Of a stretch of DNA of 64,000 nucleotides, positions 35,665 through 47,279 are shown in pieces. Source of the DNA: Siphonodentalium dalli (Eukaryota; Mollusca; Scaphopoda; Gadilida; Siphonodentaliidae). The stretch covers positions 89,582,983 to 89,646,982 of the forward strand of contig CP136061.1 of assembly GCA_032622095.1 (NCBI GenBank), read 5' to 3'. Below the pieces are notes generated by a model. The model searched no databases, had not been told where the DNA came from, and saw only the letters and a list, made by a program, of their open reading frames with translations. The position numbers and the translations under genes are program-made. How positions within the stretch are numbered: position 1 is the first letter of the stretch; every line of letters starts with the position of its first letter.

Positions 35665-35877
35665 TACAGTAATGTCCTAAATAATCAACTCCTTAACCAC
35701 AGCAGAATTATGGGTAACTTTTCAGAATTTAGTCGGAAATATGGCTTGTTGCCATTTATCGGAAAGCTCTGAGAGCTATCCGATGAATGGCAATAAGCCA
35801 TATTTCCGACTAAATCCTGAAAAGTTACCCATAATTCTGCTGTGGTTAAGGGGTCGATTATTTAGGACATTACTGTA
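35665..35877. mobile_element. Family-1 MITE, full length
   Basis: TA-CAGTAATGTCC ... GGACATTACTG-TA; the T/A change at the fourth base of the arm is compensated on the other arm. The flanks are weakly palindromic (ccgg). Confidence 0.9.
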
Positions 35878-36154
35878 CCGGTACTTCATTTTAAACTTAT
35901 GCCACCTTTTTCTACACATTATCTCCATGAACCTCCAATACCACATAATCTAAAGGCCTGGATCTATAGTCCACTTAAAATCATCAGATAATAAGCTGCT
36001 AAGAGTTCTCAGAGTTTAATTTATAAAGCCACAAGCAGATGTTCCAGGTTTTTATTTTTTAATCAGACTAGTAACCAGCCCCCTCCCAGTGATGGCAGAG
36101 CAGGGGCTCCAGCCCCCCTTAATTACCATCAACTGATGCTAGTACAAGATCCTA

Positions 36155-36215
36155 TTAACCCTTCCATAACTGGAGCTTCCTGAAATTTTGCGAAAACCCT
36201 GTGCCAGGGCTTAAA
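36155..36215. mobile_element. Family-3 MITE, left end only
   Basis: TTAA-CCCTTCCATAACTGGAGC to gaaaaccctgtgccag, then unrelated sequence. Confidence 0.65.
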
Positions 36216-36240
36216 ATTCGTACAAGAATCAGAATCGATT

Positions 36241-36611
36241 CTGCTGGACAAAACAAGTGTCCACTTAACAGCGGTGCGGTTAGCGTTGCCACCACGGCCG
36301 AAATACAACTACACGTCGGCTCCACCAGCTAACTACAGTTGGGCCGCAGTGTACTTGCCATTTGGCATGGTGTAGTTGCCGCAGTGTACTTTCATTAAAC
36401 TGAAAAAAGATGATACAAACCAGAAATCTAACCTTGGTGTACATGTCATTCGGACGTGAGGGTAGTTGTCGTTCGGCCGCAGTGAACTTGCCGTTCATCC
36501 GCAGTGTACTTGCCGTTCGGACCGCGGTGCTCAACTGCAGTTACAAACTCTGACACCGCGGCCGAACGGCAAATACACCACGGTGTCAATGGACACTTGT
36601 TTTGTCCAGCG
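36241..36611. mobile_element. GC-rich TIR element, ~371 bp (family 4)
   Basis: Ends ctgctggacaaaacaagtgt and acacttgttttgtccagcgg are inverted. The interior has repeated gccgcagtgtacttgccgtt phrases. A second copy in the other orientation is at 53201-53576. ORFs here are periodicity artefacts. Confidence 0.8.
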
Positions 36612-36876
36612 GGGGTACATGTAATGTATCTCTGCTTTGTTATATAAAGGCATCATATCATAGCTATCAGGGCATGGTGTTTTTTTCAATTGGCCAACAA
36701 TAAATCATTCAAAATTGAAAGCTTTACATGTACAATAAATATAGCAATTTTGCATTCCTGTCACATTCACATCAACTCATTTGACTGAAGATACAGGGAG
36801 AGGGTAAACTTTTTAAAGATTTGAAAGTAAGATATTACTGTTGAGAAATTGACTCAGTGCATTGAATTTTCAAAAC

Positions 36877-36983
36877 TGAGAGCTTTCCGATGAATGGCAA
36901 CAAGCCATATTTCCGACTAAATGCTGAAAAGTTACCCATAATTCTGCTGCGGTTAAGAAGTCGATTATTTAGGGCATTACTAG
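36877..36983. mobile_element. Family-1 MITE, right half
   Basis: From gagagctttccgatgaatgg to agggcattactag; no left half. Confidence 0.8.
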
Positions 36984-37528
36984 TTGCCCTAACCATTGTA
37001 TTCCTCCCACAGAAAAATATAGCCTGACCAGCAAAGTTAGAAGTTTTTCAATCTAAACCACCCTATACCCTCCATGAACCTGGTATTATAATCTAACCGC
37101 TTGGATCTAGTCCACTTAAAATCATCAGATAATAAGCCACAGAGTTCTCCTAGTTTAATTTATAAAGCGATGAGCAGATGTTCCACGTGTTTATTTTTTC
37201 ATCAGACTATTAACATTGAATGATTCTGTTGCCCAAATGTTGGTCTGATAAGGATAATGGAGGAACGATTTTATGCCTAGTTTGACTCGTTTTCTCTGTC
37301 TAGACTCTGTTATTACTACTTAAATAGAGCCAGCAAACCAAATTGCAGCGTTTGTTTATAACATTATATGGATTGACAGATTTGCACGATTTCCACAAGG
37401 CGATTTTAACCCTTGATTATGCCGACAGCCTTGGGAGAAGTCAATTCTCCCAATTTTGTTATCAGAGAGAAGTTGACTGTCATCAGGGAGAAGAAACAAT
37501 GGCTGAAGTTTTATTTACACCCCAACAT

Positions 37529-38015
37529 CAGGGTCAGCGCTGGACCGAAATTTACTTTTGCCAAATGAAAATATTTTTTGCCAAATTATTTTAGCACTTG
37601 CCAAATGCGGTTTGAACGACTTTAGATATCGATAGAAAAGCAGTTACATGTAGTTAATAATTAATTATATTCGCATCTCTGTTGTAGTTAATCATACAAC
37701 AATAAGCCAATCACTGAACAATATAATGGTAGAAGGGTTGATTCATCAGGAGGGCACATCACAGGAGGATTAGTAATCACTCCAACAATCAGTACTAATG
37801 CTATGAGATTAACTTAATAGAGGTGTTTCCCTGAAACCTTATAAAACACAACTAATATAATTATGTTGTAAGAGTTTCCTGAAATGAATGGTAACGATTG
37901 ACCAATATGTTTCAAATTACTTGAGGAATTAAAAATTGCCAAATGAAAATATTTTTTTCCAAAAGTTAATTATTTTTGCCATTGGCAAATTTGGCAAGTG
38001 GCAGCGCGAACCCTG
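37529..38015. mobile_element. hAT-type MITE (family 7) with perfect 8-bp duplication
   Basis: CAGGGTCAGCGCTGGACC at the left and GGCAGCGCGAACCCTG at the right; CAGGG ends are a hAT hallmark. CCCAACAT flanks both sides (37521-37528, 38016-38023). The interior has ttgccaaatgaaaatatttt blocks and gaacgactttagatatcgat. Related sequence at 27481-27530 shows the uninserted state. Confidence 0.92.
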
Positions 38016-38289
38016 CCCAACATCACCCTTCTGTGATCAAATGAGTATTATCCAAGAGCAGAGCCATGCATTTATAAAACCATCAATAATGAGTAAATGC
38101 ACATTGCTATAATAAGGAAATACACTTTAAAGACATATTATTGACTTGTTGGGGTGCGTGAAACTGATAAGTTAGTATTCAGGCATTATGCCAACTGGAT
38201 GAATGGAACATTCTATAAACATAGCTGAAAATTTGAAGCAAATCAACCGCATCATCGTCTGAAAACATCGTCTGAACTGAATTTTTCTA

Positions 38290-38400
38290 TGATTTCAACT
38301 ATTTTTCTATTACTCTATGGGCATCTTCTGAGACACACGTTCCTTGAATGGTGATGAATTATTCTATTTTAATCATATTTTATGTCATAGATTGTTATTA
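38290..38400. repeat. Repeat copy that is the empty site of the 626-bp element
   Basis: Reads gggcatcttctgagacacac and continues aatggtgatgaattattcta, matching the two flanks of 21481-22106 joined together. Confidence 0.75.
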
Positions 38401-38439
38401 AAACCATATACGGTATCAAGGCACTAAAAAAAACAAGAG

Positions 38440-38789
38440 GTACACTGTCGCGTGGCATTTGCCCCCGACCGTAGCAATTCGGATTAAGCATGGACGAAAC
38501 TGCGGATATCCGAAGAGGTCTATATGACCATTCCAAAAGAAGTTCGTAGTAGAAATTCCGGAAACCCAAAAACAAGTGATCCGGAAACCCAAAAACAAGC
38601 AAAAATTAAAATTTTCTAAGTTGAAAAAAAGGGCCATAACTCTGACAAAAATCATCAGATCATACCCAAATTCGCACTTGACATCTATTTTCATATAACT
38701 GATCCACAAAATACGGGATTTGCAATCGTACCACCAAAGCTCACGCTATCATTTGGAAACCCAAAAAACTAGAAAAAAATTGAATTTTC
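38440..38789. repeat. Generic dispersed repeat, interrupted by a MITE
   Basis: gaaacccaaaaacaag is repeated, with gggccataactctgac and aaattcgcacttgacatcta. It breaks off in gaattttctaagtc where a family-1 element begins. Confidence 0.55.
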
Positions 38790-38794
38790 TAAGT

Positions 38795-38997
38795 CTAATT
38801 AATCGACCCCTTAACGACGGCAGAATTATGGGTAACTTTTCAGGATTTAGTCGGAAATATGGCTTGTTGCCATTCATCGGAAAGCTCTCGGCGAGAGCTT
38901 TCCAATGAATGGCAGCAAGCCATATTTCCGACTAAATCCTGAAAAGTTACCCATAATTCTGCCGTCGTTAAGAGGTCGATTAATTAGAGCATTACAT
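38795..38997. mobile_element. Family-1 MITE, outermost left end lost
   Basis: ctaattaatcgaccccttaa through gattaattagagcattac. The arms share the unusual compensated pair ttaacgacggcag / ctgccgtcgttaa. Confidence 0.85.
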
Positions 38998-39607
38998 TAC
39001 TTTAAATATGCTGCTGGGATCAACATATGCACACTGGTATGACAAAAATAGGGAGAAGTGCACATTTTAGGGAGAAGCTGTCTCCCAAGTCGCCAGGACA
39101 GCTAGAACAGACAAGAACAAGTGGGGGCTGTAGCTCCTACATGCCCCCCTGCTCCACCGCCCCTACTGGTGGCCAGCCCCTTGGGGAATGTTATGACGTT
39201 ATATTATATTAGCATCGCTCGGTTACCATGTAATGTTATGAGCCATATTCTGGCTGAGAGCCATGATTTCTAAGTTCACCTCACCTTTTGGTTTCATTGA
39301 TCAAAATTTACAATGGAATACTAGTTAGGATATTAAGTGAGCCGGGTTGGCGCCTTTGTTTGCGAAGTGACCATCATGCGGTAAACGTAAACAATTACAT
39401 GATGTATTCTCTGCGAAATTTAACATAAAAGTTAGATTATATTACATCATTATAACAATAAGATATCACTCTTTCTGATAAATATAGCATTCTGTGTCAA
39501 TTTGTATGATAAAGTCAATTAAAATTGACGTAAAATCCCACCATTGGATATGGACATAATTTTTCCCCTGCTATAGAATGGAATAGGCAGGATGCTTTCA
39601 ACGTAAA

Positions 39608-39672
39608 GCAGAATCTATCCCACCGATTATTAATCTATCCCACCGATTATTAATCTATCCCACCGATTATTA
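39608..39672. repeat. 20-bp tandem repeat, 3 copies
   Basis: aatctatcccaccgattatt is repeated three times exactly. Confidence 0.92.
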
Positions 39673-39763
39673 AGTATATATATTATGCAACACTAGAGCC
39701 TATTTATAAAACAATTATAGTGAGAACAGACACCATTATTATCAGAGTAAATACATGTATGCT

Positions 39764-40163
39764 TTAACCCTTTACCCAACAAACCAGCAAAAACCGGCCA
39801 AATAAAGCTTCAACAGCCTAAAATATCTTGGGTCTGTCTCAATAAAACCATACAAATATGGATATCATTGGAACCGGCTCATTGACCACATTGTGATGGT
39901 TATAGTTATGCCCTGTGCCAATGCATTCTCTTATATATGCGAGTCGACCATAGGTCGCCTCGCATATATAAGAGAATGCATTGGCCTAAAAAAAATCTTT
40001 TTTTAACACTTTTTACCATTTTTTCTTACATTCTTTAACAATTTTATAATTTTTAATGTGTTAAGCCAATGCATTCTCTTATATATGCGAGGCGACCTAT
40101 GGTCGACTCGCATATATAAGAGAATGCATTGGCACAGGGCCCTTCTGTTGGGTAAAGGGTTAA
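39764..40163. mobile_element. Family-3 MITE, long subtype, reverse orientation
   Basis: TTAA-CCCTTTACCC ... GGGTAAAGGG-TTAA. It is the reverse complement of the 7249 and 8581 copies, with the atggatatcattggaaccgg block on the left. Confidence 0.88.
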
Positions 40164-40447
40164 ATATGTTGTTGCATGGTCGGGGAAAATGCATACTGGT
40201 ATATGAGAGAAAAGTCACTTCTCCCTGGGACAAAATATGGGAGATGTGGTTTATGGAGAAGATATCTCCCAAGTCCCAGCTGGTCCCTGCCGGAGTAGAG
40301 GTCCATCTAAGTTTTAAGAACTTGTCCTCCAATCCCCTAGTATCTGTATATGAAATTACTATACTATTAAAATATGTTTAAACCAAACCCTGCCGAAAGG
40401 TGGTTCATGACCATACCAAAGATCAATCAAATCTGATCGATGATGAC

Positions 40448-40709
40448 TTAACCTTTCCAATTGCTGGAGCTTCATGAAATTTTGCGAAAACCCTGTGCCA
40501 ATGCATTCTCTTATATATGCGAGTCTCCCATAGGGAGCCTCGCATATATAAGATAATACATTGGCCTAACAGTATTTACCTTGAAAGTGAATTCTCTTAT
40601 AAATGCTTATAATGCTCCCTATGGGAGACTCACATATATAGGAGAATGCATGCACTGGCACAGATATTTTAATGCTGCACCAGTGCAGCTTCAGTCATGA
40701 AAGGGTTAA
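40448..40709. mobile_element. Family-3 MITE, CATGA subtype
   Basis: TTAA-CCTTTCCAATTGCTGGAG ... TCATGAAAGGG-TTAA with two hairpins. Confidence 0.85.
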
Positions 40710-40809
40710 TCAATCTACATGTATTTTGATCAAATAGGGCAATTTAGATCATCTTGTATGGTTTATGGGAGGATATCGCTTCAAGTTCTAGAACTAAGCA
40801 GGACCATTT

Positions 40810-41232
40810 GTGACCCACCATATCAAATCCAGTCGTAAGTCGGGATTTTTTTTACCATAGGTCGCCTCGCATATATAAGAGAATGCATTGGCCTAACAAT
40901 TTTTTATCATTTTTTTTAAATAAATGTTTCTTACAATTTTTAGGACATAAAATAAAAAGACATCCATTACCCTGCAGGGAGCCCCACACATATATAGAAG
41001 CATATAGAAGAGTGTCGTCTGCTCATGTTTGTCTGGGGCTCTGTATGGGTGAAATTATAAAATTGTTAAAGAATACAAGAACAAATTATTAAAATTGTAA
41101 AAAATTGTTAGGCCAATGCATTCTCTTATATATGCGAGGCGACCTATGGTCGACTCGCATATATAAGAGAATGCATTGGCACAGGGTAAAAAAAATCCCG
41201 ACTTACGACTAGATTTGATATGGCGGGTCACA
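40810..41232. mobile_element. TIR element carrying family-3 hairpins
   Basis: The arms tgtgacccaccatatcaaat ... agtcgtaagtcgggattttt are mirrored by aaaaatcccgacttacgact ... gatatggcgggtcaca. Inside are one half and one whole family-3 hairpin (ctcgcatatataagagaatg). Either a separate family or a family-3 element flanked by an inverted duplication. Confidence 0.75.
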
Positions 41233-41239
41233 TTTATGT

Positions 41240-42676
41240 TGTTAGGTGCCCCAATTTTTCCCAAAAAAATGGATGAGAATCTATTGATTTATTTATATCA
41301 GCCTAAAGGCCTCATGCTACCTCTCAAAAGGCAGACACAAATTGTCTGGAACAGAAGCAGACAACAGCATGGTACCCCTTGGTGTTGACCTCTACCACTT
41401 ATAGGGTAATAAATAATGGATTATCTATGTAAACAGACAGAGTAAGTGTAAACCAAGCAGTGTTATCACCAAGGAACTCAGTCTAGGACCCTCCCCCCAA
41501 TCAAATCCATATTACAATAAATCAATGAAATGGTCTACTATCATGGCATGACAAAGTCAATATTTCAGTTTCTTTCAAAATCTTTTAGATTAATGTCTAT
41601 ATAATTTCATGCTAAAGGCCAAAATTAAATAATTTCTAGGTTTCATCCCCGCCTGCCCTTATTTTTAAGTTCTGCATGGAAAATAATCAGACCAGAAAAT
41701 GCTATCTGCAAATTCGCTCTTGAGGGAAGCAATTTCTTCACAATGTTAACAAACCTTGTAAGTTCGTAAATAAATAGCATTAATTGTTTCTACTATACAT
41801 GTATTACAAATTTCCATTGGAAATATTTACTAGTATATGCACGTGACTTCCGGTTAGCAACCGTGTGGAGATTGCAAAAAACGCAGAATTGGAAATTAAG
41901 CATCGGCTTAAAAATGAAAGTAACTACTTCACACCTTACGAAGAATTCACATGTGATTTAAGTCTATTAATTTCATTTAGACCAATTTTGTTGGTCAGCT
42001 TAATGAAAACGAAAAATTAAGAAGTCATGATGATAATCCAGACAAGATTTTACAATCCACGACACGTCTTGTCAATTTGGCATGTCGTTTCCGTCGTGAC
42101 CACTGCATGATGTTACGTATAAATTATTCTTAGCGTTATGTCGCCAAAAAAAGGCAAATTTGAGGCACATCATGTGTGGTTGCTCCACTACGTGTCACGT
42201 ACGATTCATATTATATTTGTTAGTTAATACCTGTTCCTTAATAATGTACTTCACTGTAGGCCCTAACTCGAAATTGCATGATTTAAGTGACTTTATGAGC
42301 AATATTGCATTGACTCACTTACAAACATGGAATTTCTCCCGGGTAATTAATTCAATGTGTATTGCGATATCTTCTCACAAATGTCACAAAAAAGCATGCA
42401 ATCTCGAGCTGGGACCACCCCCGACTGTGAAGTAGATTACTGAGGAACAAGTATTAACAAAGAAAGATATTCCCTACCTTGTTTGTTCAATGTTATAAAG
42501 TTCCCTGTCAGAACGGATCAGAACATCTGAAAAAGGTCCCAGGTTTAATTGTACCTATGGAATATGATCTCTATGGGCGTAGCTATAGACTAGATATTCA
42601 TGGTATGACCTAGCCGCCCCCCTACAGCACCACCCCTGATGCAATATGGTAGTAGCACATGCCATGCACCCGGATG
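41240..42676. other. Unique sequence, no feature recognised
   Basis: The longest repeat-poor stretch in the right half. It contains an unrecognised 91-codon plus ORF (42160-42435). I see no MITE ends and no kinase-like exon. Confidence 0.5.
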
Positions 42677-42896
42677 TACAGTAATGCCCTAAGTAATCGA
42701 CTCCTTAATAAACACAGCAGAATTATGGGTAACTTTTCAGGATTTAGTCGCAAATATGGCTTGTTGCCATTCATCGGAAAGCTCTCGGGGAGATCTTTCC
42801 GATGAATGACAACAAGCCATATTTCCGACTAAATCCTGAAAAGTTACCCATAATTCTGCTGTGTTTAAGGAGTCGATTACTTAGGGCATTACTGTA
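42677..42896. mobile_element. Family-1 MITE, full length
   Basis: TA-CAGTAATGCCC ... GGGCATTACTG-TA; the left arm has an extra aata in ccttaataaacacagcag. Confidence 0.9.
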
Positions 42897-42987
42897 GTTC
42901 AGAAACATGATGTTCTTCATGAGGTGACCTACAGGTTGATTTATTGAAGATCACAGATCAAAGAATGAACAAGACTTCATTTAAAAC

Positions 42988-43393
42988 CAAGCCTGGATAT
43001 AATGTGTCTGTTATTTGCAGAATGAGGTCCCCAGAGGGTGAATTTAGTGACGCTATCCAGCACAGTGGGCTAGCATCACCAAATTCACCCCCTGGGAACC
43101 TCATTCTGCTTAGGCCTTATCTTCCAGGAAATATCTACATGTATAGTCTCAAATTAACAGTGTTTTTATTTAATTAGCAGAAGATAAAATGCATAATCGA
43201 GGTGAATATCACAAATTTCAACTGGGGAAATTCAATCTGATCCTAGGTCTCCCATAGCAGTTGAGGCCTAAGCAGAATAAGGTTCCCAGAGGGTAGATTT
43301 TGTGATGCTAGCCCACTGTGCGGGACAGCAGCACTAAATTCACCCTCTGGGGACCTCATTCTGCAAATGACAGACACACTATTTGCAGACTTG
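42988..43393 (+). mobile_element. Family-2 MITE with 8-bp target duplication
   Basis: CAAGCCTGGATATAATGTGT ... ACACTATTTGCAGACTTG with both hairpins and a central block. TTTAAAAC on both sides. Confidence 0.88.
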
Positions 43394-43679
43394 TTTAAAA
43401 CCAACATCACCAGGCATCAAAGTAACACTTGCTAAAGAAAACACCATGTTCACAAGTGCAAAACACAAGACTTCTCTTCAAACTAACTACATCTTACATC
43501 AAAGTCACACTTGTTAAAGAAAAACATTGAAGTCCAAGGTACGCAGACTAATAGCTTAGATTTCAAGCTGAGGTATCACTCTGACCACTGTCTGATATGA
43601 GAAGCACGTGGCTATAAAAGATCATTTTAAACTTAATGATGAGCATTAAATACATCTCATACTGCTGCTGGAGAATATG

Positions 43680-43915
43680 GTGCCCCACATTGGCAGAACG
43701 AGGTCACCAGAGGGTGAATTTAGTGATTGCAAGCCTGACTATATGCCTTAGGTCAAGGACAAAAAATGGCAATAAAAGATCATTTTAAAGTTAATGATGA
43801 GCAACCCATTAAATAAATCTCATACTACTTCTGGAGAATATGGTGCCCCACATTTGCAGAACAAGGTCACCAGAGGGCTACCATCACCTAATTAATCCTC
43901 TGGGGATGTCTAGTT
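43680..43915. repeat. Partial duplicates with family-2 hairpin pieces
   Basis: aaagatcattttaaa, taatgatgagca and ggagaatatggtgccccaca occur twice (about 43617 and 43765). Each is followed by a shortened gaacgaggtcaccagagggt family-2 piece. Confidence 0.6.
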
Positions 43916-43976
43916 TGCTATAAATGAAGTTTAGTTGCACCATATGCATGCAAGTCTTTTGAATTTATATAGTAGC

Positions 43977-44522
43977 CAGGGTCCGCGCTGGACCGAAATT
44001 TACTTTTACCAAAATTATTTTTTGCCAAATTATTTTAGCAATTGCCAAGTATAATTTTCTGCAACCTTTAGTCTTATGTTTCGACACTCGCGGTTTGAAC
44101 GACTTTTTATATCGATAGAAAAGTAGTTAGTTGATAATTAAAATTATACTCGCATCTCTAATTGTGGTTCATCATACAACAATAAGCCAATCACAGAACA
44201 ATACAATTGTAGAAGGGTTTCTCCATCAGAAGGGCACATCACACGAGGATTAGAAATCCCTCCAAACATCAGTACTAATACTATGTGATTAATTCCATCT
44301 TAATAGAGGTGTTGACTTTCCCTAAACCTTATAAAACACCACTAATATAATGATGTTGTAAGAGTATCCTGAAATTACTGGTATTGATTTACCAATATTT
44401 TTCAAATTGCTTGAGGTATTAAAAAGTTACTTGCCAAAACGTTTGCCAAATGAAAATATTTTTTGCCAAATGTGAATTATTTTTGCCATTGGCAAATTTG
44501 GCAAGTGGCAGCGCGAACCCTG
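43977..44522. mobile_element. hAT-type MITE (family 7), second copy
   Basis: CAGGGTCCGCGCTGGACC ... GGCAGCGCGAACCCTG, flanks ATAGTAGC/ATAGTAAC (7 of 8). 546 bp against 487 bp for the first copy. Confidence 0.9.
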
Positions 44523-44566
44523 ATAGTAACTGTGAGGAACTGAAATTTCTGGGAGGGTGGAAGAAT

Positions 44567-45014
44567 TACAGTAATGCCCTAAATAATTGCCTCCTTAACC
44601 ACAGCAGAATTATAGGTAACTTTTCAGGATTTAGTCGGAAATATGGCTTGTTGCCATTCATCGGAAAGCTCTCAATGAATGGTATAAAGCCATATTTCCG
44701 ACAAAATCCTGAAAAATTTCCCATAATTCTGCTGTGGTTAACTCTTTCAGTGCCAGGCTTATTTTGTAGGTTTAGTGCCAAGGAATCTTACGTTTTTCAT
44801 GGGCATCAAAATTATTACTATGAATACTTGGTGACAGTTTTGAGTTATAACATGCCCCTAAGGACTTATCCAGATTGTTTTTAAATTCGCTATAGCATGC
44901 TTAAGCATACCCAAAAAAAATTCCAAAACAAAAACAGACCATAAATTAGGGCCGATGAGATCGGCCCCTGGCACTGAAAGAGTTAAAGGGTCATATACTT
45001 CGGGCATTACTGTA
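44567..45014. mobile_element. Family-1 MITE split by a family-3 insertion
   Basis: The left arm starts TA-CAGTAATGCCC at 44567. The right arm is interrupted at ctgctgtgg-TTAA and resumes TTAA-agggtcatatacttcggg to CATTACTG-TA at 45014. Confidence 0.9.
44738..44986. mobile_element. Family-3-type MITE (CTCTTTCAGTGCCA) nested in family 1
   Basis: TTAA-CTCTTTCAGTGCCAGG ... CCTGGCACTGAAAGAG-TTAA, interior with ccgatgagatcggccc, ggaatcttacgtttttcatg and gctatagcatgcttaagcat. The host palindrome makes the TTAA duplication unambiguous. Confidence 0.93.
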
Positions 45015-45195
45015 TGTCATTTGTTGAACTTATTATCTGAACATATCCCGCCAATTAATGGGAATTCTTCTGCGCTTGCATTAACTGTTGTCTGCTTTTA
45101 TTTCCCGAACATGCATCCCTCAAAACTAATAATTGACCATACCAAAGTATACCTTTATAACTGATGGGAGAATCCATTGTAAAGAAATGGTTAAA
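45015..45195. mobile_element. TTAA-type MITE, family 6, left-truncated
   Basis: gtcatttgttgaacttatta through gatgggagaatccattgtaa then agaaatgg-TTAA. It abuts the family-1 copy. Confidence 0.7.
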
Positions 45196-45226
45196 CGAAT
45201 ATGATCTAATTAACACAGAATCCTCT

Positions 45227-45470
45227 TTAACCCTTTCATTACTAAATACTCATTGATGAGTAGCTCCTTAGGAAATGTTCAGATAATAAGTTCAACAAAT
45301 GACCATTGTTGAATTTACTATCTTAACAGTTCCCTCCAATAAATAGGACTCCATCTGTACTTGTATTATCTGTTATTTATTCGGACCCTCCAAATGAATA
45401 ATAAACCTTTCCATGCAATGTACACTTTTATAACTGAGTGGGAGAATCCATTCAGTAAATAAAGGGTTAA
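45227..45470. mobile_element. TTAA-type MITE, family 6, clean copy
   Basis: TTAA-CCCTTTCATTACTAAATAC ... GAATCCATTCAGTAAATAAA then GGG-TTAA. 244 bp including TTAAs; the interior has aataagttcaacaaatgacc. Confidence 0.85.
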
Positions 45471-45786
45471 ATGAATCTCCTAACACAGCTGGAGAATCAT
45501 CTTTAAGTAAAGCTCCCCAAACCTGACTGGAGAATTCTCTTTAATTCCCCAGATACATGAACTCAATTGGTTTGATCAAAGGTCTGAAGACCTTCTCATG
45601 TTTTTAATGTTAACAGCCTTCAGATCTGATTTAAACAGACAGTGTATGGACCCTTTCCATGCAAAAATGCTCTTTGAGGTACACATGTAGTAGCTTTCCC
45701 TCAGATAAGGTTCAGATAATAAGTTTAACAGTCTAATAAATACGGTAGGACAACTTCTGCACTTTTTTTATATGTCTTCCACTACT

Positions 45787-46277
45787 TTAACCCTTTTGAT
45801 GCCAGGGGCCGATCTCATCGGCCCTAATTTACGGTCTGTAAAATCGGCCCCAAAAAAATAAAAAAATAAATGTTTTTTGTATTTTATGTATTTTTATTTT
45901 TTGGTTGAATTTTTTTGGGGTATGCTTAAGCATGCTATAGCGAATTTAAAAACAAACTGGATAAAACCTTAGGGGGCATGTTATAACTCAAAACTATCAC
46001 CAAGTATTCATAGTAATAATTTTGATGCCCATGAAAAACGTGAGATTCCCTGGCACTAAACCTACAAAAATAATAAGTCTGTTAAATAATATAAGAAAAA
46101 ATTATTAAAATTGTAAAAAATTGTAAAAAATAATAACAAATGATGAAAAATTGTTAGGCCAATGCATTCTCTTATATATGCGAGGCGACCTATGGTCGAC
46201 TCACATATATAAGAGAATGCATTGGCACAGGGTATATGGGTTGATACAAAAATCGGACCTGGCACTGAAATGGTTAA
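45787..46277. mobile_element. Family-3-type MITE, GATGCCA subtype, long
   Basis: TTAA-CCCTTTTGATGCCAGG ... CCTGGCACTGAAATGG-TTAA. It combines the ggcatgttataactcaaaac / aaaaacgtgagattccc block with one cattctcttatatatgcgag hairpin. Confidence 0.88.
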
Positions 46278-46620
46278 AGGCCTCAACTGCTATGGAAGAC
46301 CAAATATCAGATTGAAATTTCCAAGTTCATGGAAGTTGGTGATGTTCATCCATTAGTTACCTTGATTATGTAACTGATCTTCTGCAAATAAGGGGAAATT
46401 AGAAACTGAACAGAAGGGAGAAAGTAACTAAAAATGATGTTAATTTAAGGCTACCGGTATAGATACTTTCCAGAAGACGAGGCCTAAGCAGAATGAGCCT
46501 CAATGAGTCCCCAGAATGTGAATTTGGTGATGCTAGTCCACTGTGCAGGGTAGTAACACTAAATTCACCCTCTGGGGACCTCATTCTACAAATGTCAGAC
46601 ACGGAGTTTGCAGGCTTGGA
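46278..46620 (-). mobile_element. Family-2 MITE, reverse orientation, 5' truncated
   Basis: Central block and right hairpin, ending gcaggcttg. The left arm is missing; it joins directly to the preceding family-3 element at ggttaaaggcctcaactgct. Confidence 0.75.
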
Positions 46621-46650
46621 TAAGAGGAAATATAAAGGATAGAAATACTC

Positions 46651-47117
46651 CAAGCCTGAGTTTAGTGTGCCTGTCATTTACAGAATGAGGTCCCCCAGAG
46701 GGTGAATTTAGTGATGCTATCCTGCATAGTGGGCTAGCATCACTAAATTCACCCTCTGTGGACCTCAGTCTGCTTAGGCCTCATCTTCCCTGGAAAGTTT
46801 CTTTATTATCAACTTTCTATAGAAACTTCTTCACATACATGTAGATTCTATTTCTGTTTTAGTTTAGTTTCTCTATATCCCCAAATTGGCAGATGACACA
46901 TTGCATTATCGAGGTTCCCAGTGGGTGTATGTCACAATATTCACTATTTGAGAACTTCAATCTGAGTCTATGTCTCCCATAGCAGATGAGGCCAAGCAGA
47001 ATGAGGTCTCCAGAGGGTGAATTTGGTGATGCTAGCCCGCTATGCGGGATAGCATAACTAAATTCACCCTCTGGGGACCTCATTCTGCAAATGACAGGCA
47101 CACTAAACTCAGACTTG
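46651..47117 (+). mobile_element. Family-2 MITE, full length
   Basis: CAAGCCTGAGTTTAGTGTGC ... GCACACTAAACTCAGACTTG. Flanks AAATACTC/AAATAGTC (7 of 8). The interior has aacttcttcacatacatgta. Confidence 0.87.
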
Positions 47118-47279
47118 AAATAGTCCTTTATAACTTCATAGAAAATCTTTAAACGTCAACAACAACAGAACTGTTCAGTCCTGAGAGCAAAATAATCCAT
47201 TCTACAGCTTGTTGAAAATATCACTGCAGTATGGCAGGATATGAGCGTTTCTCAAGGAGGTCTACGATCTTGACCAGGA

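Noticed and set aside
42160..42435. 91-codon ORF in unique DNA
   Set aside because: No recognisable domain or signal, and no homology that I can name; length is within chance for AT-rich DNA.
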